Shown here: piece by piece, positions 54,125 to 63,130 of the stretch
Position numbering within the stretch: the first letter of the stretch is position 1
How the letters are laid out: each line of letters starts with the position of its first letter
Assembly (NCBI RefSeq): GCF_051912485.1
Contig: NZ_CP196822.1
Coordinates: 806,001-870,000 of the forward strand
Direction: 5' to 3'
Length of the DNA: 64,000 bases
Source: Nitrobacter sp051912485
Lineage (GTDB): Bacteria; Pseudomonadota; Alphaproteobacteria; Rhizobiales; Xanthobacteraceae
Notes under the pieces: model-generated
What the model saw: the letters and a program-made list of their open reading frames with translations, nothing else
Database searches by the model: none
Told to the model about the DNA's origin: nothing
Program-made: the position numbers and the translations under genes

Positions 54125-55330
54125 ATGGCGGGCGATAACGATCAGTTAGACCAGGATGCGATCGCAGCGCAGTGGGAGGCCTCGCTCGGCTCTGAGGATC
54201 CCGAGGAGGCCGCGAAATCCGCTGCCGCCAATGAGCTCACGGAGACGATGGCGGAACAGTGGGCCGCCATGGTTGACGACGGCAGCCGTAATTTCGGCAG
54301 CGCCAAGAACGGCGGCGAACGGGTCCTGTCGCAGGAGGAAATCGACAGCCTGCTCGGCTTTAGCGTCGGCGAGATCAACGTCGACGACAATTCCGGCATC
54401 CGGGCGATCATCGACTCGGCGATGGTGTCTTATGAGCGCCTGCCGATGCTGGAGATCGTGTTCGACCGCCTGGTGCGGCTGATGACGACATCCTTGCGCA
54501 ATTTCACCTCCGACAACGTCGAGGTCTCTCTCGACCGCATCACCTCAGTCCGCTTCGGCGACTACATGAACTCGATTCCCTTGCCGGCGGTGCTGAGCGT
54601 ATTCAAGGCCGAGGAGTGGGAAAACTTCGGGCTGGCGATGGTCGATTCCAGCCTGATCTATTCCATGATCGACGTGCTGCTCGGCGGCCGTCGCGGCCAG
54701 ACTTCGCTCCGGATCGAAGGCCGGCCATACACGACGATCGAAACCAATCTTGTGAAGCGGCTGGTGGAGGTCGTGCTGGCCGACGCCGAGCAGGCGTTCC
54801 GGCCGCTGTCGCCGGTGTCGTTCTCGATCGACCGGCTTGAGACCAATCCGCGTTTTGCGGCGATCACCCGCCCGGCCAATGCCGCGATCCTGGTCCGCTT
54901 GCGCATCGATATGGAAGACCGCGGCGGCTACATCGAACTGCTGCTTCCCTATGCCACCATCGAACCGATCCGCAACGTGCTGTTGCAGATGTTCATGGGT
55001 GAAAAGTTCGGCCGCGACCCGATCTGGGAGAGCCACCTCGCCACCGAGATCGCACAGGCGCAGATCGCCGTTGACGCAGTGCTGTACGAGGCGGAAATCC
55101 CGCTCAAGCAGCTCATGACCCTGAAGGTCGGCGACACGCTGCCGCTGGAGATGCGCCCCGATGCGTCGGTGGCGGTGCGGTGCGGCAACGTCACGCTGAC
55201 CGAAGGCCGCATGGGACGCGTCGGCGATCGCGTCGCCATTCGCGTGTCGAAGCATTTGCGCAAACCGAACACGACCTTCGCCATGTTCGAGAGAGCGGAC
55301 GAACAGACCAAGATGATGGAGGCCCCATGA
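54125..55330 (+). CDS. fliM: Flagellar motor switch protein FliM
   Basis: 401 residues, longer than enteric FliM by an acidic N-terminal extension of about 60. LSQEEIDSLLGFSVGE is the conserved segment that precedes the middle domain; GGRRGQTSLRIEGRPYTTIE and the C-terminal SpoA domain (GDTLPLEMRPDASVAVRCGN) follow. C-ring component that binds CheY-P. The stop overlaps the next start as ATGA. Confidence 0.95.
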   Translation: MAGDNDQLDQDAIAAQWEASLGSEDPEEAAKSAAANELTETMAEQWAAMVDDGSRNFGSAKNGGERVLSQEEIDSLLGFSVGEINVDDNSGIRAIIDSAMVSYERLPMLEIVFDRLVRLMTTSLRNFTSDNVEVSLDRITSVRFGDYMNSIPLPAVLSVFKAEEWENFGLAMVDSSLIYSMIDVLLGGRRGQTSLRIEGRPYTTIETNLVKRLVEVVLADAEQAFRPLSPVSFSIDRLETNPRFAAITRPANAAILVRLRIDMEDRGGYIELLLPYATIEPIRNVLLQMFMGEKFGRDPIWESHLATEIAQAQIAVDAVLYEAEIPLKQLMTLKVGDTLPLEMRPDASVAVRCGNVTLTEGRMGRVGDRVAIRVSKHLRKPNTTFAMFERADEQTKMMEAP

Positions 55331-55761
55331 ACCACTCTTTCGGACTAGTGATCGAGAGCCTTGTCGCGGTTCTCCTCGTCTTGACAATTGGTTACTGCAT
55401 GCTGCTGAACAAGCGGCTGAAGCGGCTGAGGGCGGATGAACAGTCGCTGAAGGCGACCATCGGCGAACTGATTACCGCGACGGAGATCGCCGAGCGCGCC
55501 ATTGGCGGCCTGAAGCACACCGTTCGCGACGTCAACGACAATCTCGGCAACCAGATTGTCTCGGCGACCGAGTTGTCGCGACAGCTCGCGAAGCAACTGG
55601 CGGAGGGTGATGCGCTTATGCGACGGCTGTCGCGGATCGCGCTCGCGGCGCGTCCGGCGACGGCCCCGGAACCAGAGGCCGCGCCGAGTGATGCGCGCTC
55701 GGTCGCAGCCGCGGCGCGTGCCTTTTCCGAACGCAGAAGGGCAAGCGGCCTCGCTGCATGA
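55327..55761 (+). CDS. DUF6468-type single-pass membrane protein of the flagellar operon
   Basis: 144 residues from ATG 55327, overlapping the fliM stop by four bases. One N-terminal membrane helix (residues 6-26, GLVIESLVAVLLVLTIGYCM), then LNKRLKRLRADEQSLKATIG and about 70 residues of coiled coil, and an Ala/Pro-rich tail. The head resembles the DUF6468 family that accompanies fliM and motE in alphaproteobacteria; function unknown. Its stop again overlaps the next ATG. Confidence 0.82.
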   Translation: MNHSFGLVIESLVAVLLVLTIGYCMLLNKRLKRLRADEQSLKATIGELITATEIAERAIGGLKHTVRDVNDNLGNQIVSATELSRQLAKQLAEGDALMRRLSRIALAARPATAPEPEAAPSDARSVAAAARAFSERRRASGLAA

Positions 55762-56567
55762 ACGCTTTCAGGGACATCCGGGTCATTCCCGTCGTAGTGG
55801 TCGCGATCTTCGGCCTCGCGGTGCTTAAGGTCGCGGGACTGGTGGTCGACGGCGGCTACGTCTTCGATGACCAGCCCAGTTCCACCCGGCGGTCATGGGC
55901 GCAGGACAACCTGAATTTCCCGAGCGGAAGGACTTTCGATAGGGCCGACATCACCGGATCGGTCGAGGCGAAGAAAGAAGAATCGAAGAAGGACGACGCC
56001 AAGAAGGATGAGCCGAAGAAGGAGGAACCCAAGCCGGCGGTCGGCACGCCGGGAGCGGCGAAGGCGGGCGTTATCACCATCCCGGAGCAGGGGCAGTCGG
56101 TGTCGCCTTCCGAGCGCGCGATCCTCGAGCGGCTTCAGAGCCGGCGCCAGGAACTCGAAGCACGTGCACGAGAAATCGACATTCGCGAGAGCCTTTTGAA
56201 GTCTGCTGAAAAGCGCATCGAGGGCCGCGTCGAGGAGATGAAGGGGATCGAGTCACGCATCGCGACCGCGACCGAGCAGAAGGGCGAGGCCGAGGCCGCC
56301 CGCTTCAAGGGGCTCGTGACGATGTACGAGAACATGAAGCCGAAAGATGCCGCCAAGGTGTTCGACCGCCTGGAAATGCCGGTGCTGTTCGAGATCGCCT
56401 CGAAGATCGCGCCGCGCAAGATGTCGGACATTCTCGGCCAGATGTCGCCCCAGGCGGCTGAACGGCTGACGGTCGAACTGGCACGCCGTGCCAGCGGCGA
56501 CACCGCCACCGCGGCTGGCGATCTTCCGAAGATCGAGGGGAAGCCGACGCCGCAGGCTCGCAATTAA
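55758..56567 (+). CDS. motE: MotE-like protein (MgtE intracellular N domain type)
   Basis: 269 residues, ATGA overlap with the gene before. One N-terminal membrane or signal segment (IRVIPVVVVAIFGLAVLKVA), a Lys/Glu/Pro-rich spacer (70-95), a coiled coil (120-180), then the MotE/MgtE-N core GLVTMYENMKPKDAAKVFDR, VLFEIASKIAPRKMSDILGQ and MSPQAAERLT. In Sinorhizobium MotE is a periplasmic chaperone for the motor protein MotC. Confidence 0.85.
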   Translation: MNAFRDIRVIPVVVVAIFGLAVLKVAGLVVDGGYVFDDQPSSTRRSWAQDNLNFPSGRTFDRADITGSVEAKKEESKKDDAKKDEPKKEEPKPAVGTPGAAKAGVITIPEQGQSVSPSERAILERLQSRRQELEARAREIDIRESLLKSAEKRIEGRVEEMKGIESRIATATEQKGEAEAARFKGLVTMYENMKPKDAAKVFDRLEMPVLFEIASKIAPRKMSDILGQMSPQAAERLTVELARRASGDTATAAGDLPKIEGKPTPQARN

Positions 56568-56576
56568 TATCCTTGT

Positions 56577-56591
56577 TTAATAGCCCCTTAA
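56577..56591. promoter_or_regulatory. Perfect CtrA box before the 1268-residue gene
   Basis: TTAA-TAGCCCC-TTAA, exact N7 spacing, 10 bp after the motE stop and about 76 bp before ATG 56667. Gives the next gene its own possible cell-cycle promoter. Confidence 0.6.
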
Positions 56592-56666
56592 TTTCACAAT
56601 TCTAGAGTCCGATCTGATCGGCGTTCAGCCGCCGGTCACGAGCTTTGAGTCGAGAGACGATCTGGA

Positions 56667-59600
56667 ATGGCGCGGACGACTGCCGCTGAATGTTGGTCGC
56701 AAGCGCGCGCCCGCGCGCGGCGGCTTTGGCGCGGCCGCATTCCGGCGCTCGCAACCGCGTTGCTGCTGCTCGTCGTGGCGTTTCCCGATGCAAGCTGTGC
56801 GCAAGCCGTCAGGGGCGAGGCGAGCTTCACGGGCGCGAAAGGTTTTGCCCGGCTCGTGCTTAAGCTTGACGACGACGTCGAATCCGAAGTGACGGTTGCG
56901 GGCAGCATCCTTGTGATCCGTTTCAAGCGCCCGGTCGATATTCCCGTCGACAGGCTGTCGGACGCGGTGCCGGACTATGTCGGCTCGGCGCGCCGCGATC
57001 CCGACGGCTCGGCCATTCGCCTCGCGCTGGCGCGCAAGGTCACCATCAACACGATGACGGCGGGCGAGCGCGTATTCATCGATCTGATGCCCGATAACTG
57101 GAAGGGGCCGCCACCGGGTCTGCCGCAGGAGGTGGTACGCGAGTTGGCGGAACGTGCCCGCGCCGCCGAGCGCGCCTTGCGCGAACAGCGCACCCTGGAA
57201 GCGGCGAAGAAGCGTCCGCCGGTTCGCGTGCGCGCTTCGGTACAGCCGACCTTTGTGCGCTACGTTCTCGAACTGCCGGACGGCGCCGGCGTATCTTCCA
57301 CCCTCAACGAGCAGAGGCTCGCGCTGCTGTTCAAGCCGGCGCTGACTTTCGATCTCGCGGACGCGAAACTGGTGGCGCCTGCCAACGTCGCCTCGATCGC
57401 GCAGAAGGTCGAGGGCGACGGCTCGCGGATCGACATAAAACTGATCGGCGATGTCGATGTGCATTCGTTCCGTGAGGAGAAGAATTACATCGTCGATATC
57501 GGCTTCCATCAGGACGGCAAACTCGTTCTGCCGCCGCTCGCGTCGTCCGAAGCGGAGCCGGCAAAAGCGGAGGCGAGGAAGCAAGCCGACGCCGCTGCCG
57601 CGCCCAGAAGGTCCGCCGAGATTCCACAGCCGACCTCCGAGACGATTGCCGAGCAGGCCGGACTGACGATCAAGCCCGCAGCATCCGACGGCAAATTGCC
57701 TGACGGCAAATCGGCGCCGGCTGCGACAACGCCCGAACCGGCGCCGGCCATCACCGCACCCGTCGCGGCCGATCAGCCTGTGTCCGAATCCGTGGCCGAA
57801 AAGCCGGCCGCCGCCGAAGCACCGCCGGCGCTAATGCCACCGGAGGCGGTCGCTTCCGAGAACCGGCCCTCTGAGAAAAGTCCAGCAAAGGAAACTGCTG
57901 TAAAAGAAACTCCCGCCAAGGACCCGCCGCCAGAGGCCGTTGCGTCAAAGCCCGAAGTCGCTCCGGCGCAACCACACGATAGCGCGCCGAATGATGCCGT
58001 AACCCTCAACGCGGTACGGCGCAGCGACGGCCTGCGCCTGACATTCGATTTCGCCGGTCCGACGCCGGCCGCGCTGTTTCGGCGCGGCAATACGGTGTGG
58101 CTGGTATTCGACTCGGAGAAACCGATCGACGTCGGTGTGATCCGGAAGGAGGGCGGATCGCTCATCACGGATATCGACCGCCGCCCTGTGGACAACGGAC
58201 AGGCGATCCGCATCCGCCTGACCCGTCCGCAACTCGCCTCGCTGTCGGTCGGCGATTCCGACGGTTCCGCGCCTATCCTGCCGGGCCGGCGCTGGATGGT
58301 AACGTTCGCCGATGCCGTGCAGAACCCGTCGCGTGCGCTGACCGCGCAGCGGAATGTCGTCGACCGCATGCATGCGAGCGTTACCGTACCGCTCGCTGGC
58401 CCCGGCAGGCTGCACCGGATCATCGATCCCGACTCGGGCGATGCCCTGATGGTCGTCACCGCGCTTCCGCCGGCGCAGGGTATTGTCAGGCATCAGGAAT
58501 TCGTGGAGTTCTCGCTGCGCGAGTCGACCCATGGCGTGGTGGTTGAGCCGAAGTCCGACGATATTGCTGTTGAGATCGCGCCCGACAAGGTCATGGTGAC
58601 ACGGCCCGGCGGTCTCACTTTGTCGGCGGCCAATGTTGGGCCAGAGCGCGCGGTGACCGCGGCGCGGCCGATCTTCGATGCCGAGGAGTGGCAGAAGGAC
58701 AGCAAGGCGGATTTCCTCCAGCGGCTCGACGAGTTGGTCGACACGGCGTCGACTGCTGGTAACGACGAGGCGCGGACCGCGGCGCGGATTGATCTCGCCC
58801 GATTCTACATGGCGCACGGCTTCCATCACGAAGCCAAGGCTGTTCTTGACCTCGCGCTGTCCGAACAGAATCCCGGACAGGAGGACCCGGTTCTGCTGAT
58901 CGTTCACTCGGTTGCGAGTTCGCTGACGAATTACACGGCGGCGGCGATGCGGGATCTCGCCAATCCGGCGATTGGCGCCAACTACGATTCCCAGCTCTGG
59001 AAAGCGCTCGCGCTCGCGCGGCAGCACAAGTGGGCCGAGGCGCGCGAGAAATTCAAGAACGCCCAGTTCGCCCTCTCCGCGTTACCGATCGGCCTGCAGC
59101 GCCCGATCGTCGCCGAAGCGATGCGGGCGTCGCTCGAGGTCGGCGATTATTCCGGCGCCGCGGCACGCAGCGGTGACCTCGATACCATCGGCGTTTCCGA
59201 CGAGATGAAGCCCGACGTTACGGTCATGCGCGGACGGCTGTCGGAAGCGCTGGGGCGCGACAAGGATGCGCTTGCCCAATACCGGGAGGTGATGGCCTCT
59301 TCGGACCGCGAAGCCGCGGCGGAAGCGCAGATTCACGACATCGCGCTGCGGCAGAAGCGCAACGAGATCAAACCGGAGGAGGCGTTGCGCGATCTCGAAA
59401 CGCTGTCGGTGATGTGGCGCGGCGATGGGCTGGAGGTGCAGACGCTGAAAATGCTGATGGCGCTCTATATCGACGCCGGCCGCTATGCCGAAGCGCTGGC
59501 GGTCTCAAGGACCGCCACCAAGCTGGAACCGGACTCCGCGGCGTCGCGCCAAATTCAAGATAATGCGTCGGCGCTGTTCGCCCAGCTCTTCCTCACCTCC

Positions 59601-60473
59601 AAAGGCGACAATCTTCCGCCGGTCGATACGCTGGCGATGTTCTACGATTATCGCGATCTGACGCCGATCGGGCGCCGCGGCGACGAAATGATCCGCCGGC
59701 TCGCCGATCGCCTGGTCGGTGTCGATCTGCTCGATCAGGCAGGCGACCTTCTGCAATATCAGGTCGATCATCGGCTGGAGGGCGCGGCGCGCGCGCAGGT
59801 AGCCGCACGGCTTGCGATGGTCTATCTGATGAACCGCAAGCCGGACCGTGCGATCGCCGCGCTTCGTACGACGCGGATCGCCGACCTTGCGGGCGAACTG
59901 CGCCAGCAACGATTACTGCTCGAAGCGCGCGCGCAGAGCGATATCGGCCGCCGCGATCTCGCCCTCGACATCATCTCCAATCTCACCGGACGCGAGGCGA
60001 TCCGCCTGCGGTCGGATATCTATTGGGCGTCACGGCGCTGGCGCGATGCGTCCGAACAGATCGAGCTCTATTACGGCGACCGCTGGCACGATTTCACGCC
60101 GCTGACCTCGAATGAGAAGAGCGACATCATCCGCGCCGTGATCGGCTATGCGCTCGCCGAGGATGCGCTGGGGCTTGCGCGCTTCCGCGAAAAATATGCG
60201 CCGCTGATGAGTGGCACCGCCGATAAGCTCGCATTCGATATCGCGAGCAAGCCGGCCTCGGACAACAGCGCCGAGTTCGAGCAGATTGCCAGGATGGCGG
60301 CTAAGGTCGATACGCTCGACGGCTTCCTGCGCGAGATGAAAACGCGGTTTCCCGACATGACGGCGAGGGCGCCGCTGCCGCCGGAAACGGCGAAGACCGA
60401 TCCGTCTCCCACAGGCGCGCTGCCGCAGATCGTGGGACTAAAGCAGGTCGAGGCATCGCGCGGACGGGATTAG
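56667..60473 (+). CDS. Large exported TPR-repeat protein of the flagellar cluster, function unknown
   Basis: 1268 residues. Arg-rich head and hydrophobic segment (residues 27-47, ALATALLLLVVAFPDASCAQ) form a signal peptide, so it is likely periplasmic. Residues 50-290 are beta-rich and AMIN-like (FARLVLKLDDDVESEV, VSSTLNEQRLALLFKPALTF); 295-440 are a Lys/Glu/Pro/Ala low-complexity linker; 445-660 repeat the beta pattern (LRLTFDFAGPTPAALFRRGN); 690-1210 are helical TPR-like repeats (WAEAREKFKNAQFALSALPI, RYAEALAVSRTATKLEPDSA). Downstream of motE with its own CtrA box. Could be the MotC-like motor partner; not established. Confidence 0.85.
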   Translation: MARTTAAECWSQARARARRLWRGRIPALATALLLLVVAFPDASCAQAVRGEASFTGAKGFARLVLKLDDDVESEVTVAGSILVIRFKRPVDIPVDRLSDAVPDYVGSARRDPDGSAIRLALARKVTINTMTAGERVFIDLMPDNWKGPPPGLPQEVVRELAERARAAERALREQRTLEAAKKRPPVRVRASVQPTFVRYVLELPDGAGVSSTLNEQRLALLFKPALTFDLADAKLVAPANVASIAQKVEGDGSRIDIKLIGDVDVHSFREEKNYIVDIGFHQDGKLVLPPLASSEAEPAKAEARKQADAAAAPRRSAEIPQPTSETIAEQAGLTIKPAASDGKLPDGKSAPAATTPEPAPAITAPVAADQPVSESVAEKPAAAEAPPALMPPEAVASENRPSEKSPAKETAVKETPAKDPPPEAVASKPEVAPAQPHDSAPNDAVTLNAVRRSDGLRLTFDFAGPTPAALFRRGNTVWLVFDSEKPIDVGVIRKEGGSLITDIDRRPVDNGQAIRIRLTRPQLASLSVGDSDGSAPILPGRRWMVTFADAVQNPSRALTAQRNVVDRMHASVTVPLAGPGRLHRIIDPDSGDALMVVTALPPAQGIVRHQEFVEFSLRESTHGVVVEPKSDDIAVEIAPDKVMVTRPGGLTLSAANVGPERAVTAARPIFDAEEWQKDSKADFLQRLDELVDTASTAGNDEARTAARIDLARFYMAHGFHHEAKAVLDLALSEQNPGQEDPVLLIVHSVASSLTNYTAAAMRDLANPAIGANYDSQLWKALALARQHKWAEAREKFKNAQFALSALPIGLQRPIVAEAMRASLEVGDYSGAAARSGDLDTIGVSDEMKPDVTVMRGRLSEALGRDKDALAQYREVMASSDREAAAEAQIHDIALRQKRNEIKPEEALRDLETLSVMWRGDGLEVQTLKMLMALYIDAGRYAEALAVSRTATKLEPDSAASRQIQDNASALFAQLFLTSKGDNLPPVDTLAMFYDYRDLTPIGRRGDEMIRRLADRLVGVDLLDQAGDLLQYQVDHRLEGAARAQVAARLAMVYLMNRKPDRAIAALRTTRIADLAGELRQQRLLLEARAQSDIGRRDLALDIISNLTGREAIRLRSDIYWASRRWRDASEQIELYYGDRWHDFTPLTSNEKSDIIRAVIGYALAEDALGLARFREKYAPLMSGTADKLAFDIASKPASDNSAEFEQIARMAAKVDTLDGFLREMKTRFPDMTARAPLPPETAKTDPSPTGALPQIVGLKQVEASRGRD

Positions 60474-60500
60474 GCGGCGGCCCGGGCCGCGTCTCCGTTT

Positions 60501-60602
60501 AGAGCCTTTTCGCTCCTGATCGAGTTAGAAGCGAGGCTCTATAATTTTGAATTGACGCGTTTTCTTCACGCGAACCGGTACCCACTTCGCTCGAAAACGC
60601 TC
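60501..60602. repeat. Two adjacent intergenic repeats at the 3' ends of the TPR gene and fliP
   Basis: First, AGAGCC (60501-60506) pairs with GGCTCT (60535-60540) with inner pairing TTCGCTC/GAAGCGA. Second, 60554-60602 is an inverted copy of 17783-17828, with ends GACGCGTTTTC and GAAAACGCTC. The block lies between convergent genes and may also terminate them. Confidence 0.8.
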
Positions 60603-61358
60603 CTAAGTCCCGTAGCTCTGCACCAGGCTGCCCGCCACCAGCGACCAGCCGTCGACCAGCACGAAGAAGATCAGCTTGAACGGCAGCGACACCACGACCG
60701 GCGGCAGCATCATCATGCCCATCGACATCAAAACCGACGCCACCACGAGATCGATGATGAGGAACGGCAGGAACAGCAGGAATCCGATTTCGAAGGCGCG
60801 CTTCAGTTCCGAGATCATGAAGGCCGGCATCAGGATGCGCAGCGACAGGTCCGCGGGGGTCGCCGGCGGCGGCTCACCGGACAGGTCCATGAACAGCTTG
60901 AGGTCCTTCTCGCGCACGTTCTTCTGCATGAAGCCGCGCAGCGGAACGGAAGCGCGTTGCAGCGCGTCCTCGACGGTGATCTGGTTGGCGATCAGCGGCT
61001 TGATGCCGTCGTCGTAGGATTTCTGCAGCACCGGTCCCATCACGAAGGCGGTGAGGAACATCGCGAGTGCGATGATGACGGAGTTGGGTGGGGCGGTCGC
61101 GGTGCCGAGTGCGGTGCGCAACAGCGACAGCACCACCACGATGCGTGTGAACGACGTCATCATGATCAAAATCGACGGCGCGATCGACAGCACCGTGAGC
61201 AGGGCGATCAACTGGATCGCGCGCTCGGTCACGCCGCCATTGCCGGCGCCGCCGAGGTTGATGCTGATGTCCTGCGCAAACACCGGATCCGCGAGCGATC
61301 CGGCGGCTATCAGAACGAGAAGGAATAAAACTCTACGCGGGTGGGCTGCCGGCCTCAC
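60603..61358 (-). CDS. fliP: Flagellar export gate protein FliP
   Basis: 251 residues. Signal peptide to about VFAQ, then VLSIAPSILIMMTSFTRIVV, APPNSVIIALAMFLTAFVMG and PFLIIDLVVASVLMSMGMMM, all diagnostic; four membrane helices. Core of the FliPQR export gate. GTG start at 61358 overlaps the fliO stop (GTGA), so the pair is translationally coupled. Confidence 0.95.
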   Translation of the reverse strand: MRPAAHPRRVLFLLVLIAAGSLADPVFAQDISINLGGAGNGGVTERAIQLIALLTVLSIAPSILIMMTSFTRIVVVLSLLRTALGTATAPPNSVIIALAMFLTAFVMGPVLQKSYDDGIKPLIANQITVEDALQRASVPLRGFMQKNVREKDLKLFMDLSGEPPPATPADLSLRILMPAFMISELKRAFEIGFLLFLPFLIIDLVVASVLMSMGMMMLPPVVVSLPFKLIFFVLVDGWSLVAGSLVQSYGT

Positions 61359-62311
61359 GAAGGCGACTTCGGGCGTCCGAGCAGGGACGCCATCTCGTCT
61401 TCAAGGTGCTCAAACCCGGATTTCGGAGCGGGCGGTGGGACTGGCGGCGCCACCGACGGCTCGTTGCGTGGTGCGGGGGCAGCCGAAATTTCACCGCTCC
61501 GCGGACGGGACGGTGGCTCGGGAACGACTGGCGGCGCGGTTGCTGCGGGCTTGCCGTCGTTGGCCGGACGCCGGAGCGCGGCTTCGAGACGTTGCGCCAT
61601 CTCCGCGAGATTTTGATCTGCGTTGGACATGGAAGGCGGTGGCGCAGCAGGCGTCGGTATTGGTGGCGGGGACGCTGGCCGCTCGGCCGTGCGCGGAGGC
61701 GATGCGAGCCCCGGCTCGGCCGGACGAACGGGTGGTCTTGGTGGCATTGCGGGCTCGCTGCGCGCCGGACGGGCGCCGCGAATGTCGGTCCGGCTCATGG
61801 GTTCGGGCGTGAAGCCCGACAAAGGATCGCCGCGACGCTCAGCGGCGGCCGGACGGCGCGTGGCATCGGGGAAGGGAGGGCGGATCGGTCGCGGCGGCTC
61901 CGGCATCTCAGGTTCGGGATGATCGAGCGGATCAGAACGCGTGCCGTCGGACTCCGTCCAGCCGGTTTCGGCCAGTGGCGGCATGCGCGGCAACGACGCC
62001 TCGCTGCCGGATGGAGGACGTTGCGGGATCTGATCGCGTCCCGGCGCGGCGCGGACGATATTGGACTCCACGACGATGTCGGACGGGCCGCCGATCATCA
62101 GCAGATGTTCGACGTTGTCGCGGCGCACCAGGACCAGCCGCCGGCGTCCGTCGACGGCGGCGGCGTCGATCACCGCCAGACGCGGCATCCGTCCGCGATT
62201 GGCGTTGGTGCCGAGACGGTTTCCGGCAAATCGTCGCACCAGCCAGGCGGTCCCGGCGATCAGCGCCAGGACCACAATGAATGCGATGACGAATGTGACT
62301 GGTTGCTGCAT
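61355..62311 (-). CDS. fliO: FliO-type flagellar protein with long Pro-rich tail
   Basis: 318 residues. One membrane helix (about 5-27, VTFVIAFIVVLALIAGTAWL), then the FliO core PRLAVIDAAAVDGRRRLVLV and RDNVEHLLMIGGPSDIVVE. From about residue 95 on, 220 residues of Pro/Arg/Ala-rich disorder with a final amphipathic EHLEDEMASLLGRPKSPS. FliO helps FliP assemble. The long tail is far beyond the roughly 120 residues of enteric FliO. Confidence 0.9.
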   Translation of the reverse strand: MQQPVTFVIAFIVVLALIAGTAWLVRRFAGNRLGTNANRGRMPRLAVIDAAAVDGRRRLVLVRRDNVEHLLMIGGPSDIVVESNIVRAAPGRDQIPQRPPSGSEASLPRMPPLAETGWTESDGTRSDPLDHPEPEMPEPPRPIRPPFPDATRRPAAAERRGDPLSGFTPEPMSRTDIRGARPARSEPAMPPRPPVRPAEPGLASPPRTAERPASPPPIPTPAAPPPSMSNADQNLAEMAQRLEAALRRPANDGKPAATAPPVVPEPPSRPRSGEISAAPAPRNEPSVAPPVPPPAPKSGFEHLEDEMASLLGRPKSPS

Positions 62312-62417
62312 GCTGTGTCCCTGACAGAGAACGCCTTTATATCAGCTTCGGGTCGTCGAATGCCTTCCGGCACCCTCCCACGACGACCGAGCCTTGGCCC
62401 AATCTGTTAACCCCGTC

Positions 62418-62432
62418 CGGCAAAAGCTGCCG
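62418..62432. promoter_or_regulatory. Probable FlbD site (CGGCA-N5-TGCCG) between fliO and flgB
   Basis: Perfect five-base arms with five-base spacer, same as at 45824-45840. About 110 bp before fliO and 260 bp before flgB. I found no strong sigma-54 promoter for either gene, so it could repress a CtrA-class promoter, as FlbD does at fliF in Caulobacter. Confidence 0.5.
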
Positions 62433-62611
62433 CTGACATCCTTAATAACCTATGAATCGACCAGACCAAAACAACTTCTGAGCATCAGACGTTCCGGTTA
62501 ATGCAGTTGGTTAACGCAGCATTCGTGGCAGAAATGCGCTCAGCTCGGGATTCGAGGACGTCAGGACCCCGAGAGGCGCCGCTCACGTCCGATCGCGCCG
62601 CCTTGCGGTTC

Positions 62612-62630
62612 TTAACCGGCTGTTAACCAT
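62612..62630. promoter_or_regulatory. Perfect CtrA box upstream of flgB
   Basis: TTAACCGGCTGTTAACCAT: TTAA-N7-TTAA followed by CCAT, 63 bp before the flgB start. Same form as the box before flagellin 2. Confidence 0.7.
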
Positions 62631-62693
62631 AAAGGCGGCAAATTCTGCCTACCTCGGCGGCGCGTCGTCCCGAGGCCGGAGCGGAGACCCGCC

Positions 62694-63101
62694 GTGCCCA
62701 TCAACGATATTTCCGCGCTGGCGGCTCTGCGCACCCGGATGCAGTGGCATCAGGAGCGCCAGCGCGTTCTCGCCGAAAACATCTCCAACTCCGATACGCC
62801 GAACTTCAAGCCGCGCGATCTCGTTGAACCGAAGTTCGACGCGCGTGGCGGCAATGCCTCGGGCGGCGCGGCGCTGGCGATGGTGCACACCACGTCGGGC
62901 CAGAATATCGCGGGCTCGGGCCCGGCTTCGCAATTCGACCAGAATCGCCATGCCGGCTTTCAGACTCGTCCTGCAGGCAACGCGGTCAATCTCGAAGATC
63001 AGATGCTCAAGGTCTCGGCCAACCAGATGGACTACGCCGCCGCCACCTCGCTCTACAGCCGCAGCCTGCGCCTGCTGAAGATGGCGGTCGGCAAGGCGTG
63101 A
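62694..63101 (+). CDS. flgB: Flagellar proximal rod protein FlgB
   Basis: 135 residues from GTG 62694; no ATG fits. PINDISALAALRTRMQWHQE with NISNSDTPNFKPRDL, and C-terminal VSANQMDYAAATSLYSRSLR. Proximal rod. Starts the flgB-flgC-fliE operon, which probably continues beyond the window with export genes. Confidence 0.93.
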   Translation: MPINDISALAALRTRMQWHQERQRVLAENISNSDTPNFKPRDLVEPKFDARGGNASGGAALAMVHTTSGQNIAGSGPASQFDQNRHAGFQTRPAGNAVNLEDQMLKVSANQMDYAAATSLYSRSLRLLKMAVGKA

Positions 63102-63130
63102 CGCAGAGCTGAACAGGAGGAGACCGCATC

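Noticed and set aside
62361..62375. GG-N10-GC on the minus strand before fliO
   Set aside because: Only the two dinucleotides match; the -24 lacks TGGCA and the -12 lacks TTGC.
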